Below are positions 8,223 to 16,743 of a DNA stretch of 64,000 nucleotides, piece by piece. Both the position numbers and the translations under genes were made by a program. This DNA comes from JBAXTE01 sp964653595 (lineage in GTDB: Bacteria > Bacteroidota > Bacteroidia > Bacteroidales > WCHB1-69), in contig CAZZHH010000012.1 in NCBI GenBank assembly GCA_964653595.1, forward strand, positions 10,222 to 74,221, read 5' to 3'. A model generated the notes under the pieces. The model did no database searches. It was not told the DNA's origin and worked only from the letters and a program-made list of their open reading frames with translations. Position 1 is the stretch's first letter. Each line of letters opens with the position of its first letter.

Positions 8223-11084
8223 TTAAAAAGAAAATGAAACGCCGATGTTATATTGAATCCCTGGGAAAATTTGTTTTGTTACTTGGATTCTTTCCGACAA
8301 AACAGAAGGAGAAGTGCTCAAATGTACTTTTTCTTTCTGTTGAAAAGTGATAGATTGGTTTAATAAATTTTTCACACTGAATTTTACTAACATGTATTTT
8401 CCAAGATTCTTAGATATGGATAAATCTACTAACGATCGGGGCATTTCAAAAACATGAGGATCGTCGACAGTACCCACATAGGATATTCTAGAGCCGATTA
8501 CGTTAAATAATATGGCACATGAAAAACGAGCGGAATCGTTTTGATAAAACAACCCTGTATTAATAATATAAGGTGATTGTCCTTGCATAGGTCTACTTTT
8601 TTCACGTTCTAATGGATCTGTAATGGAAACAACACTTTTAATCAAGGAAGCATTGAAAACTACGCCAACATTTTTGATCCATGAAAGATAAATATTATGG
8701 ATATTCATTGATTTAAACGATTTTCTGATATCCAATTCAACGCCATAACTCTCTGCATTTTCTGCATTTTTGAAACTAATATTTTTTCCACTACCTGCAT
8801 TAATAGAAACAGCTTCAATAGGGTTGGTGAACTTTTTATAAAAAACACCCATGTTGATCATTTCACTTTCAGAGGGATAAAATTCGTATCGAAAATCTAC
8901 ATTTTGAATATAAGCAGATTTTAAATTCGGATTTCCATACATTCCAGCTTTTTCCTCAAAATTGTAGAAGACATAAGGTGCAATTTCTCTAAATTCTGGT
9001 CTGTTGATGGTTTTTCCATAAGCTAACCGAATAATATTTTTGGTATTAAGTTGATAACTCAAATTAAAGGACGGGAAAAAATCAATCGTATCGCTAGTTT
9101 TATGAAATACCAGATAGTTTGCATTCTTGGTCGACAATAATAAGTTATAATTTTCAACTCTAACTCCTCCAGAAATATGGATTCTTTTCAGCAGGGTAAA
9201 TTTAGTCATTATATAGGCTGCTTTTAACTCTGTGTGAGCATTATATGAATCGGAAGGGTTTGTAGCTTCATCAATTCTAATTCCTTTGTTGCTATTGATA
9301 TTTGTATCAGCAAACACTTCATTTACAGGCTTATATCCTAAATCCCAGGGAGTAGTATTATTTCTTACAAACCCGAAAAGTCTAGAATTAAACTCTCTCT
9401 CTTTGTTTTCGTAATTGACCCCTGCTTTAACGATCGGGGACCAATCTTTTCGCACATTTACTTTTTGAGTAAAATCTAATGAAAACATATTAATTTGTTC
9501 ATTCATAGAGGTAAACAATCTACCTGCTAATTCCGGATCAGCTCTATTTGGGAAGTATAAAGAATATTGATCATAATATGGATTCTCGCTATCTTGTTCA
9601 AATCCCAACGTTTTTGTAAGTCTTCTAACATCTGGTTGATTTCGTTGGGTTAAAGAATAAGCATAAGTCCAATTTATACTGCTATTCTCATTAAAAAACT
9701 TATGACTTCCATTCAATTGGCCACTATACAATCTTCGCTCGCTATAGCTAAGTTCGGTAGATTTAACAAAAACACCTCGATTAAACTCAGCCCCCTCTCT
9801 TAAGGTAGTCTTTGAAACACCCTGCTGGTTAAAGATGTTTTTAAATTCAATTAAGTGTCTTTTGTCAATTGCCAATACCCAGTTCATTAGCCCATTCATA
9901 GTGACGGCATTGCTATAATTTTTATCGTTAAATTGGTACGACATTACACTTTTATCGTTGATTGTATCATAAGATATATATGAGGCAAGGTGATTTTGCG
10001 AAGAATTATAGTTGTTTGAATATGAAATAGAAGTAATATTTGATAAATTCATTTTAAATAACTTAAAATTTTGAGCAAACAAAGCAGAAATACTTTGGTC
10101 AATAGGAGCTTTTGACTCACTACTTTCCCAAACTTTATTAAATGCACGTCCAAATTGAGTTCTTAAAACTCTATTTTCGGGAGTTGGGTTGTTGATAATC
10201 TGCTGGAATTCTTGAGTAGATGGAATTTCAGATGGAATGCTTCTAGACCCATCATCATAACCCAATCCATCTTTTTTCCCTCCTTGATACGATTGAAAAG
10301 ATTTAAACGTAGTGGAAGTTTTATAGCCAGAGTTATACAAAACTAGAAACAAGTTTTTTTCAGCTATATTTTTGGTAAAAATATGGATATTTGCTCCTGC
10401 AAAATCTGCTGATAATTCGGGGGATGGTGTTTTATAAACCAATATTCTATCAATAGCACTGCTTGGAATTACATCAAAAGAGAATGATTTTACATCAGAT
10501 TCAGAACTTGGAGTAGATGCCCCATTTAACCATACTGAATTATATCGTTCGTTTAATCCCCTAACTACAATAAATCGATCGTCGATAATTGTAATTCCAG
10601 GAATTCTTTTTACAATTTCGGAAGCATCTTTATCTGAAGTTTTAGATATTTGTTGGGAGGACACACCAGAAACCACAGCATCGCTATTTTTAATACTTGA
10701 AATCAAAGAGACATCCGTATCTTTCTTCCGTATAGCGGTAACTTCTAACCCTTTTATCGTAGAGACCTCCTCCTCTAGTTGAAAATTTAAAATGGTTGGC
10801 TGATTAGGTTTTACCACAACATTCTGAATTCGTTGTTTTTTGTAGGAAATGAAAGAGACAATAATGTTATAACTACGGGGTTTCAATGTTTTAATTTCGT
10901 ATTCTCCATCCAGGTTAGTGGTAGTTCCTATCGTTGTGTTTTCCACATAAACATTTGCTCCAATAATTGTTTCTTTCGTCTTTTTATCTGTGACAACTCC
11001 TTTAATGGAACTTGTTTGAGCAGATAGGGAAAAATGGATTGAGAAAACAAAGAAGGTTAATATTAATTTAATGATTTGTTTCAT
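8223..11084 (-). CDS. TonB-dependent outer-membrane receptor
   Basis: Outer-membrane beta-barrel that imports a ligand using TonB energy; the ligand is unknown. The 953-residue protein starts with a signal peptide (MKQIIKLILTFFVFSIHFSL...AQ). A carboxypeptidase-regulatory-like beta-sandwich follows (about 25-105: IKGVVTDKKTKETIIGANVY, TTNLDGEYEIKTL), typical of Bacteroidota receptors. Next come the plug (about 130-240, with IVKRIPGITIIDDRFIVVRG) and a long barrel. The final residues end in Phe (GVSFSF), as expected for BAM-inserted proteins. The ATG at 11084 is chosen for the signal peptide. No SusD partner lies nearby, so this is not a classical polysaccharide locus; the partner is probably the T9SS beta-helix protein downstream. 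Confidence 0.9.
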   Translation of the reverse strand: MKQIIKLILTFFVFSIHFSLSAQTSSIKGVVTDKKTKETIIGANVYVENTTIGTTTNLDGEYEIKTLKPRSYNIIVSFISYKKQRIQNVVVKPNQPTILNFQLEEEVSTIKGLEVTAIRKKDTDVSLISSIKNSDAVVSGVSSQQISKTSDKDASEIVKRIPGITIIDDRFIVVRGLNERYNSVWLNGASTPSSESDVKSFSFDVIPSSAIDRILVYKTPSPELSADFAGANIHIFTKNIAEKNLFLVLYNSGYKTSTTFKSFQSYQGGKKDGLGYDDGSRSIPSEIPSTQEFQQIINNPTPENRVLRTQFGRAFNKVWESSESKAPIDQSISALFAQNFKLFKMNLSNITSISYSNNYNSSQNHLASYISYDTINDKSVMSYQFNDKNYSNAVTMNGLMNWVLAIDKRHLIEFKNIFNQQGVSKTTLREGAEFNRGVFVKSTELSYSERRLYSGQLNGSHKFFNENSSINWTYAYSLTQRNQPDVRRLTKTLGFEQDSENPYYDQYSLYFPNRADPELAGRLFTSMNEQINMFSLDFTQKVNVRKDWSPIVKAGVNYENKEREFNSRLFGFVRNNTTPWDLGYKPVNEVFADTNINSNKGIRIDEATNPSDSYNAHTELKAAYIMTKFTLLKRIHISGGVRVENYNLLLSTKNANYLVFHKTSDTIDFFPSFNLSYQLNTKNIIRLAYGKTINRPEFREIAPYVFYNFEEKAGMYGNPNLKSAYIQNVDFRYEFYPSESEMINMGVFYKKFTNPIEAVSINAGSGKNISFKNAENAESYGVELDIRKSFKSMNIHNIYLSWIKNVGVVFNASLIKSVVSITDPLEREKSRPMQGQSPYIINTGLFYQNDSARFSCAILFNVIGSRISYVGTVDDPHVFEMPRSLVDLSISKNLGKYMLVKFSVKNLLNQSITFQQKEKVHLSTSPSVLSERIQVTKQIFPGIQYNIGVSFSF

Positions 11085-11329
11085 GTCCGTTGCTTTAATT
11101 TTTATGCAAAAAAACAACCTATGTAATACTTTAGAATTAAAAAGATTTTAAGTTTAAGTTAACTTCTAAAAACACATTAACGATGTAAAAAGGATACTTT
11201 AACAAACCATATTTAACAGTATTTCAATCTGTTACACTTAATAGTTTTATAGCAAGAAACTTTTTAAAGTCACATATAAACTTAGGATTATGGTAAAATA
11301 AAGTTTATATTCACTTAATAATGCAACTC

Positions 11330-11337
11330 TATTTTTG
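11330..11337 (+). promoter_or_regulatory. Candidate -7 element for the small carboxypeptidase-regulatory-like gene
   Basis: TATTTTTG, an exact TAnnTTTG match, ends 31 bases before the ATG at 11369. That is a normal short leader for this phylum. Confidence 0.4.
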
Positions 11338-11368
11338 CATCATAAAACAAAAACAAAAAAATCAAATT

Positions 11369-11713
11369 ATGAAAAATCAAATTATGAGCATATTATTAAT
11401 CATGACCCTAACAACCTTAAGTGCAACTGCAATTCATGATGTATCCGTTGCTAATTCAAAATCGATGGTAACTGGAAAAATTGTAGACATACATTCAGGA
11501 GAGAGTGTTGCTGGGGCATGCATTACCATATTAGAAACAAACACAAAAGTTTATACAGATTTAGATGGGAACTATGTCATATCGAACTTAAATGCTGGTT
11601 CATATACATTACAAGTAAACATGATTTCTTATAAACAAAAAGGTGAAATTAAAATAGTTACTACTGCAGGGAATTCTGTTGATAAAAATATCGTAATTGA
11701 GTCTGAACTATAA
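11369..11713 (+). CDS. Small exported carboxypeptidase-regulatory-like domain protein
   Basis: A 114-residue exported protein: a signal peptide (about 1-22) and one carboxypeptidase-regulatory-like beta-sandwich (about 32-112) with VTGKIVDIHSGESVAGACI, TDLDGNYVISNLNAGSYTL and MISYKQK. This is the domain that begins the neighbouring TonB receptor, but here it stands alone with no barrel. The gene is divergent from the receptor across 284 bases. A helper or decoy for receptor function is possible, but nothing in the sequence proves it. The ATG at 11369 is preferred over one 48 bases upstream because the signal peptide begins there. Confidence 0.65.
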   Translation: MKNQIMSILLIMTLTTLSATAIHDVSVANSKSMVTGKIVDIHSGESVAGACITILETNTKVYTDLDGNYVISNLNAGSYTLQVNMISYKQKGEIKIVTTAGNSVDKNIVIESEL

Positions 11714-11763
11714 AGGTATTAAATACTTAAATGTATAATGTTTATCATTTTAAAACAGCAAAT

Positions 11764-12222
11764 ATGCAAAAAACGAGCTGTGTTACAGCATTTTTACTTT
11801 CGATTGGATTAGCAGCAGGTGCTCAAAAGATAGAATATATAGATGGTCTCTATTTCAAAGGAAGAGAGCCATTTTGTGGAGTATATTCCGACACAAATCA
11901 GTTTGGAAATCTATTGCAAAAAATTTCTATCAAAGACGGAAAGTTAAATGGAAAAACAACCATTTTTCACAAAAACGGAACCATCAAAGAGGAGCGTTAT
12001 TACAAAGATGGGTTAAGAGATAGTATTTGGACAACTTGGTCGGATACAGGAATAAAATTAGCCAAAGCATCCTTTTTACTTGATTTGAAAGATGGAAATT
12101 GGATTATTTGGGATGAAAAGGGAGTAAAAAGATACGATATGTACTACTTAAAAAGTGAGAAGACTGGAATTTGGAAAATGTGGGATGAAAATGGAGTCCT
12201 TATCCAAGAAAAAAGATATTAA
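11764..12222 (+). CDS. Exported MORN-type repeat protein
   Basis: A 152-residue protein with a signal peptide (MQKTSCVTAFLLSIGLAAGA) and four or five MORN-type repeats of about 20-24 residues. Typical units are KLNGKTTIFHKNGTIKEERY and KDGNWIIWDEKGVKRYDMYY. Databases often label such proteins YwqK-family antitoxins; the signal peptide makes a toxin-antitoxin role doubtful, and a structural or surface role is likelier. It follows the small regulatory-domain gene by about 50 bases and may share its transcript. A strong hairpin closes it. Confidence 0.65.
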   Translation: MQKTSCVTAFLLSIGLAAGAQKIEYIDGLYFKGREPFCGVYSDTNQFGNLLQKISIKDGKLNGKTTIFHKNGTIKEERYYKDGLRDSIWTTWSDTGIKLAKASFLLDLKDGNWIIWDEKGVKRYDMYYLKSEKTGIWKMWDENGVLIQEKRY

Positions 12223-12229
12223 TTCGCAT

Positions 12230-12285
12230 TTTTTCATAAAAAAGAGGCTTTGTCTAGAAAGACAAAGCCTCTTTTTTATGAAAAA
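12230..12285. terminator. Strong bidirectional terminator
   Basis: A perfect inverted repeat of about 25 bp (core arms 12235-12254 and 12261-12280) with a 6-base loop TAGAAA lies between convergent genes. A-runs on the left and T-runs on the right suit termination on both strands. Confidence 0.85.
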
Positions 12286-12292
12286 CTACTAA

Positions 12293-13501
12293 CTATCTTT
12301 TACCTCCTGAACGGTTAGATCGGGATGTATTTCCACTAGATGGTTTAGTGGATGGTCTAGATTGTGAACCACGATCTATGGATCCATTTCCTCTTTTTTC
12401 TCTTCCACCGGAGTAAGAACTATTTGACTCATTGTTACGGGTATTCCGATTGTTATTAGGATTTACTTCTCTTCGATTAGGTCTGTTGTCAATGGTTCCG
12501 CCAGACTCTCTTCGATTTGGTTTGTTGTCAAAATTTTGATTTGATCTTTCGTTTACACGATTTGTATTTTCTCTATTATCTCTATTATAATCTCGGTTCG
12601 TATTTCTTGGTTTACTATAGTTTGTATTGTTACCATCTCTAGTATTGATTACTCTACTATTTCCGTCGGAACTTCTTTTATTTGAATTGTTTGCAATATT
12701 ATCGCGTCTGTTATTGCTATGATTCCTTCTATAATTTGCAACATCGTCTCTATGTCTATTTACCACTTGATAAGATGTTCTTCTATGAGGGCGATATGCT
12801 TCGTAAGCATTGTGTCCATAATGGTTGTAAGAATGATGATAATGATGATGATAGTGATAGCAATATCCATAATAGTGCGACCAAGAATATGGATACCATG
12901 GGCTCCACCAACGAGGGTAATAATCCCAATACCAAGGAGAAACCCAAACTACATATGCAGGTGCATACATATATTGCACGCTGGGCCAATACCAGGCATT
13001 AAACCACAAGTTTACAGAATAATAGCCAACAGAAGGGCCTCCCTTAGCATTCCCAGATTCAATCTCTTTATCGTTTTTAGGTTCAAAAATTATGTTTTCA
13101 CCATAAATATCTTCATCCCCAACGATTTGTACCGAAACTTGATTATTCCCTTGTTTCTCGATTTCGATAACTGCAATATCTTGAAACTCGGTTTTAGATA
13201 CAGGTACTTGAAGAACGAGAGCATGAGCATCGCCTTTTACGTTATCAATAACTCTTATATAATCAATTTTTCCATCCTTGTTTAAATCAAGATTGTTGAT
13301 TCGATTATTTTCAAGGTTAAGAGCCTTTTCAAATTCTTCTAGATTTTTGGCTGTTTTAAACATTTCCAAAGCGCCAGGGAGGCTAAAATTATCGCCTGGC
13401 AAGCCAGTACTATCAGCTTTAATGGAAGATAGGTCCTGTGCTTTTGTTTTAACTCCTATTGCTATGACTAAAGCAACACCGATGATAAATATACGTTTCA
13501 T
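12293..13501 (-). CDS. Exported low-complexity protein with EF-hand-like loop
   Basis: Not a family I can name. The 402-residue protein has a signal peptide (about 1-22). A mixed alpha/beta part (about 25-150) contains an EF-hand-like loop, DLNKDGKIDYIRV (Asp72-Asp80). Then comes a striking stretch (about 160-232) rich in Trp, Tyr, Pro and His, including WYWDYYPRWWSPWYPYSW and a His cluster. The tail (250-402) is almost entirely Asn, Arg, Ser and Gly, probably disordered. The His/Tyr region could bind metal and the basic tail nucleic acid or anionic polymer; both are guesses. It converges on the MORN gene across the strong hairpin. Confidence 0.6.
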   Translation of the reverse strand: MKRIFIIGVALVIAIGVKTKAQDLSSIKADSTGLPGDNFSLPGALEMFKTAKNLEEFEKALNLENNRINNLDLNKDGKIDYIRVIDNVKGDAHALVLQVPVSKTEFQDIAVIEIEKQGNNQVSVQIVGDEDIYGENIIFEPKNDKEIESGNAKGGPSVGYYSVNLWFNAWYWPSVQYMYAPAYVVWVSPWYWDYYPRWWSPWYPYSWSHYYGYCYHYHHHYHHSYNHYGHNAYEAYRPHRRTSYQVVNRHRDDVANYRRNHSNNRRDNIANNSNKRSSDGNSRVINTRDGNNTNYSKPRNTNRDYNRDNRENTNRVNERSNQNFDNKPNRRESGGTIDNRPNRREVNPNNNRNTRNNESNSSYSGGREKRGNGSIDRGSQSRPSTKPSSGNTSRSNRSGGKR

Positions 13502-13635
13502 GACACTATTTTTTATTTGGTTAATATTAATTTGTCAAATACAAATACCTAGCCAAAACAAAATCATTGAATTAAATTCACAGAACTAAGAGTAATTATC
13601 CCAGTCAATCCAGTATTTTTAAACACTATAAAAAA

Positions 13636-14037
13636 TTAAAGGGATTCCTTTTCCTTTTTTGAACAATTACAAGTGTGACCAGATAATTCATCAGGAATTT
13701 TTTCCGGATTTGAATACATGGGTAAACCTTCATCCGACCAAGCTAGGAGACCACCTTGAATAATAAAGATGTTTTTAAATTTATGAGAAATCAAAATTTT
13801 AGCAGCTTTTTCGGAGCAAAAACCGACCATGCAGACCAATAAAATATCATTTTTCGATGGAATTTGAGAGCAGTGTTCTGGTAAGGTTTTTAATGGAAAA
13901 TTAAAAATCCTATCACCGGCAATTCCTCTATCCGTAAATTCAAACTCTTCTCTTACATCGATAATAATAGCTCCATTTTTGTACATTTCACTGGCGCTCA
14001 AAGGAGACAAATAGTTATCGGGGCTTAATTTTTTCAT
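13636..14037 (-). CDS. Rhodanese-like sulfurtransferase
   Basis: Single-domain rhodanese of 133 residues, expected to carry a persulfide on its active-site cysteine. Motifs visible are the N-terminal IIIDVREEFEFTDRGI, then the active loop CMVGFCS with Cys69 as likely nucleophile, and the C-terminal GGLLAW. The loop's usual Arg is replaced by Cys74. The last 15 residues hold two more cysteines (HTCNCSKK), possibly a metal or redox site. Its start overlaps the meaB stop by 4 bases, so translation is probably coupled. No signal peptide is present; it should act in the cytoplasm. Confidence 0.85.
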   Translation of the reverse strand: MKKLSPDNYLSPLSASEMYKNGAIIIDVREEFEFTDRGIAGDRIFNFPLKTLPEHCSQIPSKNDILLVCMVGFCSEKAAKILISHKFKNIFIIQGGLLAWSDEGLPMYSNPEKIPDELSGHTCNCSKKEKESL

Positions 14038-15131
14038 CTTATCGTAAAATTTTTAAAAAACTTTTCAATTAATTCGTTTGCAGCAACGAATGGACTTTTA
14101 AGTCCTTCGGTTACTTCCTTTTCAAGATTCTCCATAATGGGTTTTACCTCTTTATCCAAATAAAAAGTATCTAAAAATAAATGATTAATAGCTTCATGAA
14201 AAGTATAAAGGTCCTGATCTTTCCGATGAGAATAGAAGAACCCATTATTCTGAGTTAATGACACAAATTGGTTAATTGCATTCAGTATGTCGTCTATTCC
14301 AATTTTAGTATATGAAGAGCATGTTAAAGCCACAGGAGTCCATTTAGAGGGAGATGGAGGAAAAAGATGGAGAGCAGAAGAGTACTGCGCTTTTGCTAAA
14401 TTAGCTTTTTGAATATTTTCGCCATCGGCTTTGTTAATAACTAAAACATCTGCCATTTCCATGATTCCTCTTTTGATTCCTTGTAATTCATCTCCAGCAC
14501 CTGCCAACATCAGGAGTAGAAAAAAATCCACCATAGAGTGTACCGAAGTTTCGGATTGTCCAACACCAACCGTTTCTACCACAATTCTGTCAAATCCAGC
14601 GGCTTCACATAAAATAATAGTTTCTCTGGTTTTGCGTGCTACGCCACCTAAAGTGCCCGCTGAAGGCGAAGGTCGTATAAAAGCATTATTGTCTACAGAA
14701 AGCTCTTCCATTCGGGTTTTATCGCCTAAAATGGAGCCTTTTGAGCGTTCACTACTTGGATCGATGGCTAACACTGCAATTTTATGTCCTTTGCTAGTAA
14801 GAGTTTTACCAAAAGCTTCAATAAAAGTACTCTTTCCTACTCCTGGCACACCTGTAATTCCGATACGAACCGAATTTCCAGAAAAGGGGATACATTTTGC
14901 GATAATTTGTTGTGCAATCTCATTATGAGCAGGAAGAGAACTCTCTACCAAAGTGATAGCTTGACTTAAGATAACACGGTTCCTAGATAATATTCCTTCT
15001 ACATATTCATCTACAGAAAGTACATTTTTTGTTTTTCTAATAGAACTAAAATTGGGATTTACAGAGGATGGCTGTTGAACTCCTTGTTGAACAGAAAGTG
15101 CAGATTTATGATTTGAAGGTTCTATCGACAT
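14034..15131 (-). CDS. meaB: MeaB-type GTPase, methylmalonyl-CoA mutase chaperone
   Basis: G3E-family GTPase that protects and reactivates adenosylcobalamin-dependent methylmalonyl-CoA mutase. The 365-residue protein carries Walker A GVPGVGKST (94-102), DPSS (124-127), the switch region ETVGVGQSE (186-194) and the base-recognition motif NKAD (233-236). The mutase subunits are not in this window but should exist elsewhere in the genome. With the acyl-CoA carboxyltransferase at 4710-6257 this supports a propionyl/methylmalonyl/succinyl-CoA pathway. It lies 22 bases after the MORN gene and overlaps the rhodanese gene. Confidence 0.92.
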   Translation of the reverse strand: MSIEPSNHKSALSVQQGVQQPSSVNPNFSSIRKTKNVLSVDEYVEGILSRNRVILSQAITLVESSLPAHNEIAQQIIAKCIPFSGNSVRIGITGVPGVGKSTFIEAFGKTLTSKGHKIAVLAIDPSSERSKGSILGDKTRMEELSVDNNAFIRPSPSAGTLGGVARKTRETIILCEAAGFDRIVVETVGVGQSETSVHSMVDFFLLLMLAGAGDELQGIKRGIMEMADVLVINKADGENIQKANLAKAQYSSALHLFPPSPSKWTPVALTCSSYTKIGIDDILNAINQFVSLTQNNGFFYSHRKDQDLYTFHEAINHLFLDTFYLDKEVKPIMENLEKEVTEGLKSPFVAANELIEKFFKNFTIR

Positions 15132-15153
15132 CGTTTTTGGATATTAAGCAGGT

Positions 15154-16569
15154 TTAAAAAGTAGGAGCAATAGACTTTCCTAAATTCTTTTTTTTATCTT
15201 TAGGTTTGTATTCTTTTCTAGTACGTACCTTCAGACCATTTTTATATTCCACTTGCAGTAAAATAGTTCCATCATCGGACCAATTAGTCCAAATGCCTTC
15301 TTTTACACGATTTATAAATGTACCTTCCGCTAATTTTTTTCCATTTGGATAATATTCAATCCATTTACCATCAGGGCGATCGTTTTTAAATTCTTGAACT
15401 TTATTTTTTCCTCCATATTTATCGTAAAAAGTGAACATTCCTTCTTTTTTGTTATTCTTATAGGTTCCCTCTTCTAGTTTTTTTCCATTTTCCGCCCATT
15501 TTACCCATAATCCTTGTTTCATGTCCTCTTTATATGTTCCTTTGGTCATCATTTTTTGATTTTCGTACCAATAGACTGAAGAACCATGTTTGGCACCCAT
15601 TAGGTATTCATTAACATACTTTGGAGCGCCAGAATAATAATACCCTTTCCATGTTTTATTCATTTGTCCATTGGAGAAATATCCTTCGTTTTCAATCAGA
15701 CCATTTTTGTACCACATCTGCCAAAAACCATCCTCTTTATCTTCTAAAAAATTACCTTCTCTTTGTTTTTTTCCATCTTCAAACCATGCAATCCATTTAC
15801 CAGATCTCTCTCCATTAAGATAATTTCCTTTTTTCCATAGTGTGCCATTTTCGTAGAAATATTTCCACTCACCCTGATGCAAATCGTTTTTAAAAGAGCC
15901 CTTGCTAGCAATTTTTCCAGTAGGATAATAATAAGTCCATGTACTATCTTGTAAATCATCTAGCAAATAACCATCCACTTCAAGAATTCCGTTTTCGTTC
16001 CACCATTTACATGAATTATTTAATTTGCCAGCAATATATGTTCCTTGTTGGGCTAACTTTCCGTTGGGATGGTACTCCTTAAAAGGGCCATCCATATTCC
16101 CATTTAAGTATTGACATTCCCTTTTAATTTGCCCATTAGGATGGTAAAAAACCCATTTGCCAGAACGTTTTTTGTTTGCAATATCTCCTTCGGATTCAAC
16201 TCTTCCGTTTTCGAACCAAGCGGTGTATTTTCCATTATCCGCATTATATTCTGCTTGTTTTTGGCCGTTTTCGTGCCAATAAATCCAATTTCCAGTTTGT
16301 TCGTCGTTCTTATAAAAACCCTCAGACCATTTTTTAGTGTTTTGATACCAATATGTCCATTTACCCTCTTTTTTGCCCTCTTTTACTATCCCTTCGGATT
16401 TTTTATTTTTATTGCTCCAAAATTCTACTGTTGGTGTCTGAGAGTATGTTTGTATAATGAAACAAAAAAGCAAAGCAATAAAAAAAGAAATTTTTAGGGT
16501 GTAATATTTCAATCTAATAATAGGCAAAACTTGAGATTGTTTTAGATCTTTAAAGGTGCTTAAGTTCAT
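15154..16569 (-). CDS. Long MORN-repeat protein
   Basis: A 471-residue protein made almost entirely of roughly 23-residue MORN-type repeats, about seventeen in a row from residue 48 to 455. Each unit follows G-x-W-x-x-[WY]-x-x-x-G-[KQ] and then x-x-E-G-x-[FY]; examples are GNWIYWHENGQKQAEY and GKWIEYYPNGKKLAEGTF. A hydrophobic segment (about 27-44) ending in TYSQ looks like a signal peptide, so it is probably exported. The repeats should form a long beta-rich solenoid for binding or scaffolding. Function is unknown. It heads a likely operon with meaB and rhodanese, an unexpected grouping. Confidence 0.7.
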   Translation of the reverse strand: MNLSTFKDLKQSQVLPIIRLKYYTLKISFFIALLFCFIIQTYSQTPTVEFWSNKNKKSEGIVKEGKKEGKWTYWYQNTKKWSEGFYKNDEQTGNWIYWHENGQKQAEYNADNGKYTAWFENGRVESEGDIANKKRSGKWVFYHPNGQIKRECQYLNGNMDGPFKEYHPNGKLAQQGTYIAGKLNNSCKWWNENGILEVDGYLLDDLQDSTWTYYYPTGKIASKGSFKNDLHQGEWKYFYENGTLWKKGNYLNGERSGKWIAWFEDGKKQREGNFLEDKEDGFWQMWYKNGLIENEGYFSNGQMNKTWKGYYYSGAPKYVNEYLMGAKHGSSVYWYENQKMMTKGTYKEDMKQGLWVKWAENGKKLEEGTYKNNKKEGMFTFYDKYGGKNKVQEFKNDRPDGKWIEYYPNGKKLAEGTFINRVKEGIWTNWSDDGTILLQVEYKNGLKVRTRKEYKPKDKKKNLGKSIAPTF

Positions 16570-16609
16570 AATAGTAATACATTCATTAAATTAATATATC
16601 GACCAATTT

Positions 16610-16617
16610 TATCTTTG
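16610..16617 (+). promoter_or_regulatory. Candidate -7 element facing a gap with no annotated gene
   Basis: TATCTTTG, an exact TAnnTTTG match, points toward 16643-16725. Both flanking genes are on the other strand, so it would drive only the tiny frame or small RNA described next. Confidence 0.35.
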
Positions 16618-16642
16618 CTAAATTAAAAAAAATAAACGAAGA

Positions 16643-16708
16643 ATGGCTCTTAAATATTTAAAAATATCAAACGATGGTAGTTCTTTTATAAAAAATAGCT
16701 GCCAATAA
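16643..16708 (+). CDS. Possible 21-residue microprotein
   Basis: ATG at 16643 opens a 21-codon frame (MALKYLKISNDGSSFIKNSC plus Gln) ending at TAA 16706-16708. It begins 26 bases after a consensus -7 element and its end overlaps the first arm of a hairpin terminator, giving a predicted transcript of about 100 bases. The frame may be fortuitous and the transcript a non-coding RNA. I do not recognise the peptide. Confidence 0.25.
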   Translation: MALKYLKISNDGSSFIKNSCQ

Positions 16709-16725
16709 TATTGACAGCTATTTTT
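16691..16725. terminator. Terminator after ppiD, probably bidirectional
   Basis: An 11-bp perfect stem (AAAAATAGCTG/CAGCTATTTTT) with a 13-base loop and T-runs on both strands. It is 18 bases past the ppiD-like stop on the minus strand and would also stop plus-strand transcription from 16610. Confidence 0.65.
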
Positions 16726-16743
16726 CAAAAAAGAAAAGAGTGA

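Noticed and set aside
11198..11218. Two TTTAACA direct repeats upstream of the TonB receptor, resembling a Pho box
   Set aside because: The 14-base period does not fit the known 11-base spacing, and such strings are common in AT-rich DNA.
11085..11368. Cobalamin or other riboswitch before the TonB receptor
   Set aside because: No conserved riboswitch core could be found in this AT-rich gap on either strand.
11764..12222. YwqK-type antitoxin of a toxin-antitoxin pair
   Set aside because: It has a signal peptide, no toxin gene adjoins it, and MORN-type repeats alone do not support the label.
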